Positions 12,153 to 12,762 of a stretch of 12,762 nucleotides of DNA are shown piece by piece. The DNA is from CAYVOX01 sp964453035 (lineage in GTDB: Bacteria > Chloroflexota > Anaerolineae > Anaerolineales > Anaerolineaceae), in NCBI GenBank assembly GCA_964453035.1, contig CAYVOX010000096.1, positions 1 to 12,762 on the forward strand, in the 5' to 3' direction. Positions within the stretch are counted from its first letter, which is position 1, and every line of letters begins with the position of its first letter. A program made the position numbers and the translations under genes. Under the pieces are notes generated by a model. It saw only the letters and a list, made by a program, of their open reading frames with translations. It did no database searches and had not been told where the DNA came from.

Positions 12153-12762
12153 ATGGCAAGCTGGATTGTGCATCTACGCATTGCAGAAGCCCTGGTGGGG
12201 CGCATCACCCCGCTGGATGAAACCGCCTTCGCGGTGGGCAACATCGCGCCTGATTCGGGCATCCCGGATGAGAAGTGGGAGAAATTTACCCCGCCGCCGC
12301 AGGTTTCGCACTTTCAGAACGGTCATTCGGTGCACCGCGACCTGGCTGACCTGGATTTCTACCGCGCTTACCTCAAACCGCTCAAGACGGCGCAGCAGGA
12401 TGTCAGCCGGTTTTCGTTTTTGCTGGGATATTTCTTCCACCTGGTGACCGATAACCTGTGGGCGCTGAAGATTGGCCGGCCCACCCACCGCAAGTTCCTG
12501 GCGCAATTTGAGGCGGATAAGGACTTTATCTGGGAGGTCAAGCGCGACTGGTACGGGCTCGATTTTGAGTACGTGCGCAGCCAGCCGCAGGCGCTGTTCT
12601 GGCGCGTGTTTGTGCCTGCGTGCTTTGACGGCGATTACCTCGACTTCATGCCGCTGCACGCCATTCAACAGCGGGTGGACTACATCAAAGCCTTTTACCA
12701 GCGCACTGATGACGAGGTGGAAAAGTGGTATATCCAGTACCCCGGCCTTTATTTGACACAGG
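12153..12762 (+). CDS. Zinc-dependent phospholipase C-like protein, 3' end cut off
   Basis: The first 203 codons are present; the frame is open to the window end. The start MASWIVHLRIAE (1-12), VGNIAPDSG (28-36), SHFQ (52-55), HRD (61-63) and FLLGYFFHLVTDNLW (89-103) match the Zn-dependent phospholipase C-like family (metal-binding hydrolase fold). His7, Asp34, His53, His96 and Asp100 are the likely metal ligands, all in place. No signal peptide is visible, unlike the secreted clostridial enzymes, so it is probably a cytoplasmic metal-dependent hydrolase of unknown substrate. The ATG is 8 nt after the methyltransferase stop, with no strong ribosome site, suggesting that it is the last visible gene of the cluster starting at 10760. 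Confidence 0.8.
   Translation, partial: MASWIVHLRIAEALVGRITPLDETAFAVGNIAPDSGIPDEKWEKFTPPPQVSHFQNGHSVHRDLADLDFYRAYLKPLKTAQQDVSRFSFLLGYFFHLVTDNLWALKIGRPTHRKFLAQFEADKDFIWEVKRDWYGLDFEYVRSQPQALFWRVFVPACFDGDYLDFMPLHAIQQRVDYIKAFYQRTDDEVEKWYIQYPGLYLTQ

Noticed and set aside
12166..12447. Plus-strand frame of 93 codons inside the phospholipase C-like gene
   Set aside because: Out-of-frame shadow of a recognisable family member; rich in Arg and Ser from frame-shifted GC-rich codons.

Overview
The window looks like part of a Chloroflexota genome, most likely an anaerobic member of the Anaerolineae, though no marker gene fixes this. The reasons are moderately high GC, a gene mix common in that group (RRM protein beside a cold-shock protein, family 2 glycosidase, EamA permease, Zn-dependent phospholipase C-like protein), a lipoprotein leader followed by a Thr/Pro-rich stretch, and a 'YFPLLIK'-type hydrophobic motif after the signal peptide of one secreted protein. 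The assignment is inference. There are 13 protein genes, two of them cut by the window ends. I saw no tRNA, rRNA, insertion sequence or CRISPR array.

Left part (1-1016). A lipoprotein gene runs off the left end on the minus strand behind a good sigma-70-type promoter. Divergent from it is a short RNA-chaperone operon: an RRM protein with a glycine-rich tail, then a cold-shock protein, closed by a strong terminator. Its leader of about 100 nt carries a hairpin followed by seven T residues ahead of the first ribosome site, which looks like an attenuator or thermo-responsive element.

Middle part (1020-7180). A family 2 glycoside hydrolase without a signal peptide lies on the minus strand. Divergent from it are two tandem genes for exported ten-heme c-type cytochromes. 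They resemble the octaheme tetrathionate reductase (OTR) family in the order of hemes and in many local motifs, and have two more heme motifs at the C-terminus. All ten heme motifs fall at the same spacing in both proteins, with a constant offset of 18 residues, so they are tandem duplicates without net insertion or deletion in the core. Each gene has its own ribosome site and terminator, and probably its own promoter. The first has a pair of palindromic CATTAATG sites 33 bp apart just upstream. This pair of cytochromes is the most interesting content of the window.

Right part (7187-12762). A plus-strand cluster holds an isoprenylcysteine methyltransferase-like membrane protein, a saccharopine dehydrogenase-like oxidoreductase and a ThuA-like protein; the last two overlap. 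The ThuA-like gene converges on, and overlaps, a minus-strand EamA-type permease. Divergent from the permease is a second plus-strand cluster: a small helical protein of unknown function, a CoA-binding-fold protein, a second isoprenylcysteine methyltransferase-like membrane protein, and a Zn-dependent phospholipase C-like protein cut by the window end. Close spacing suggests co-transcription, but no pathway linking these genes is evident.
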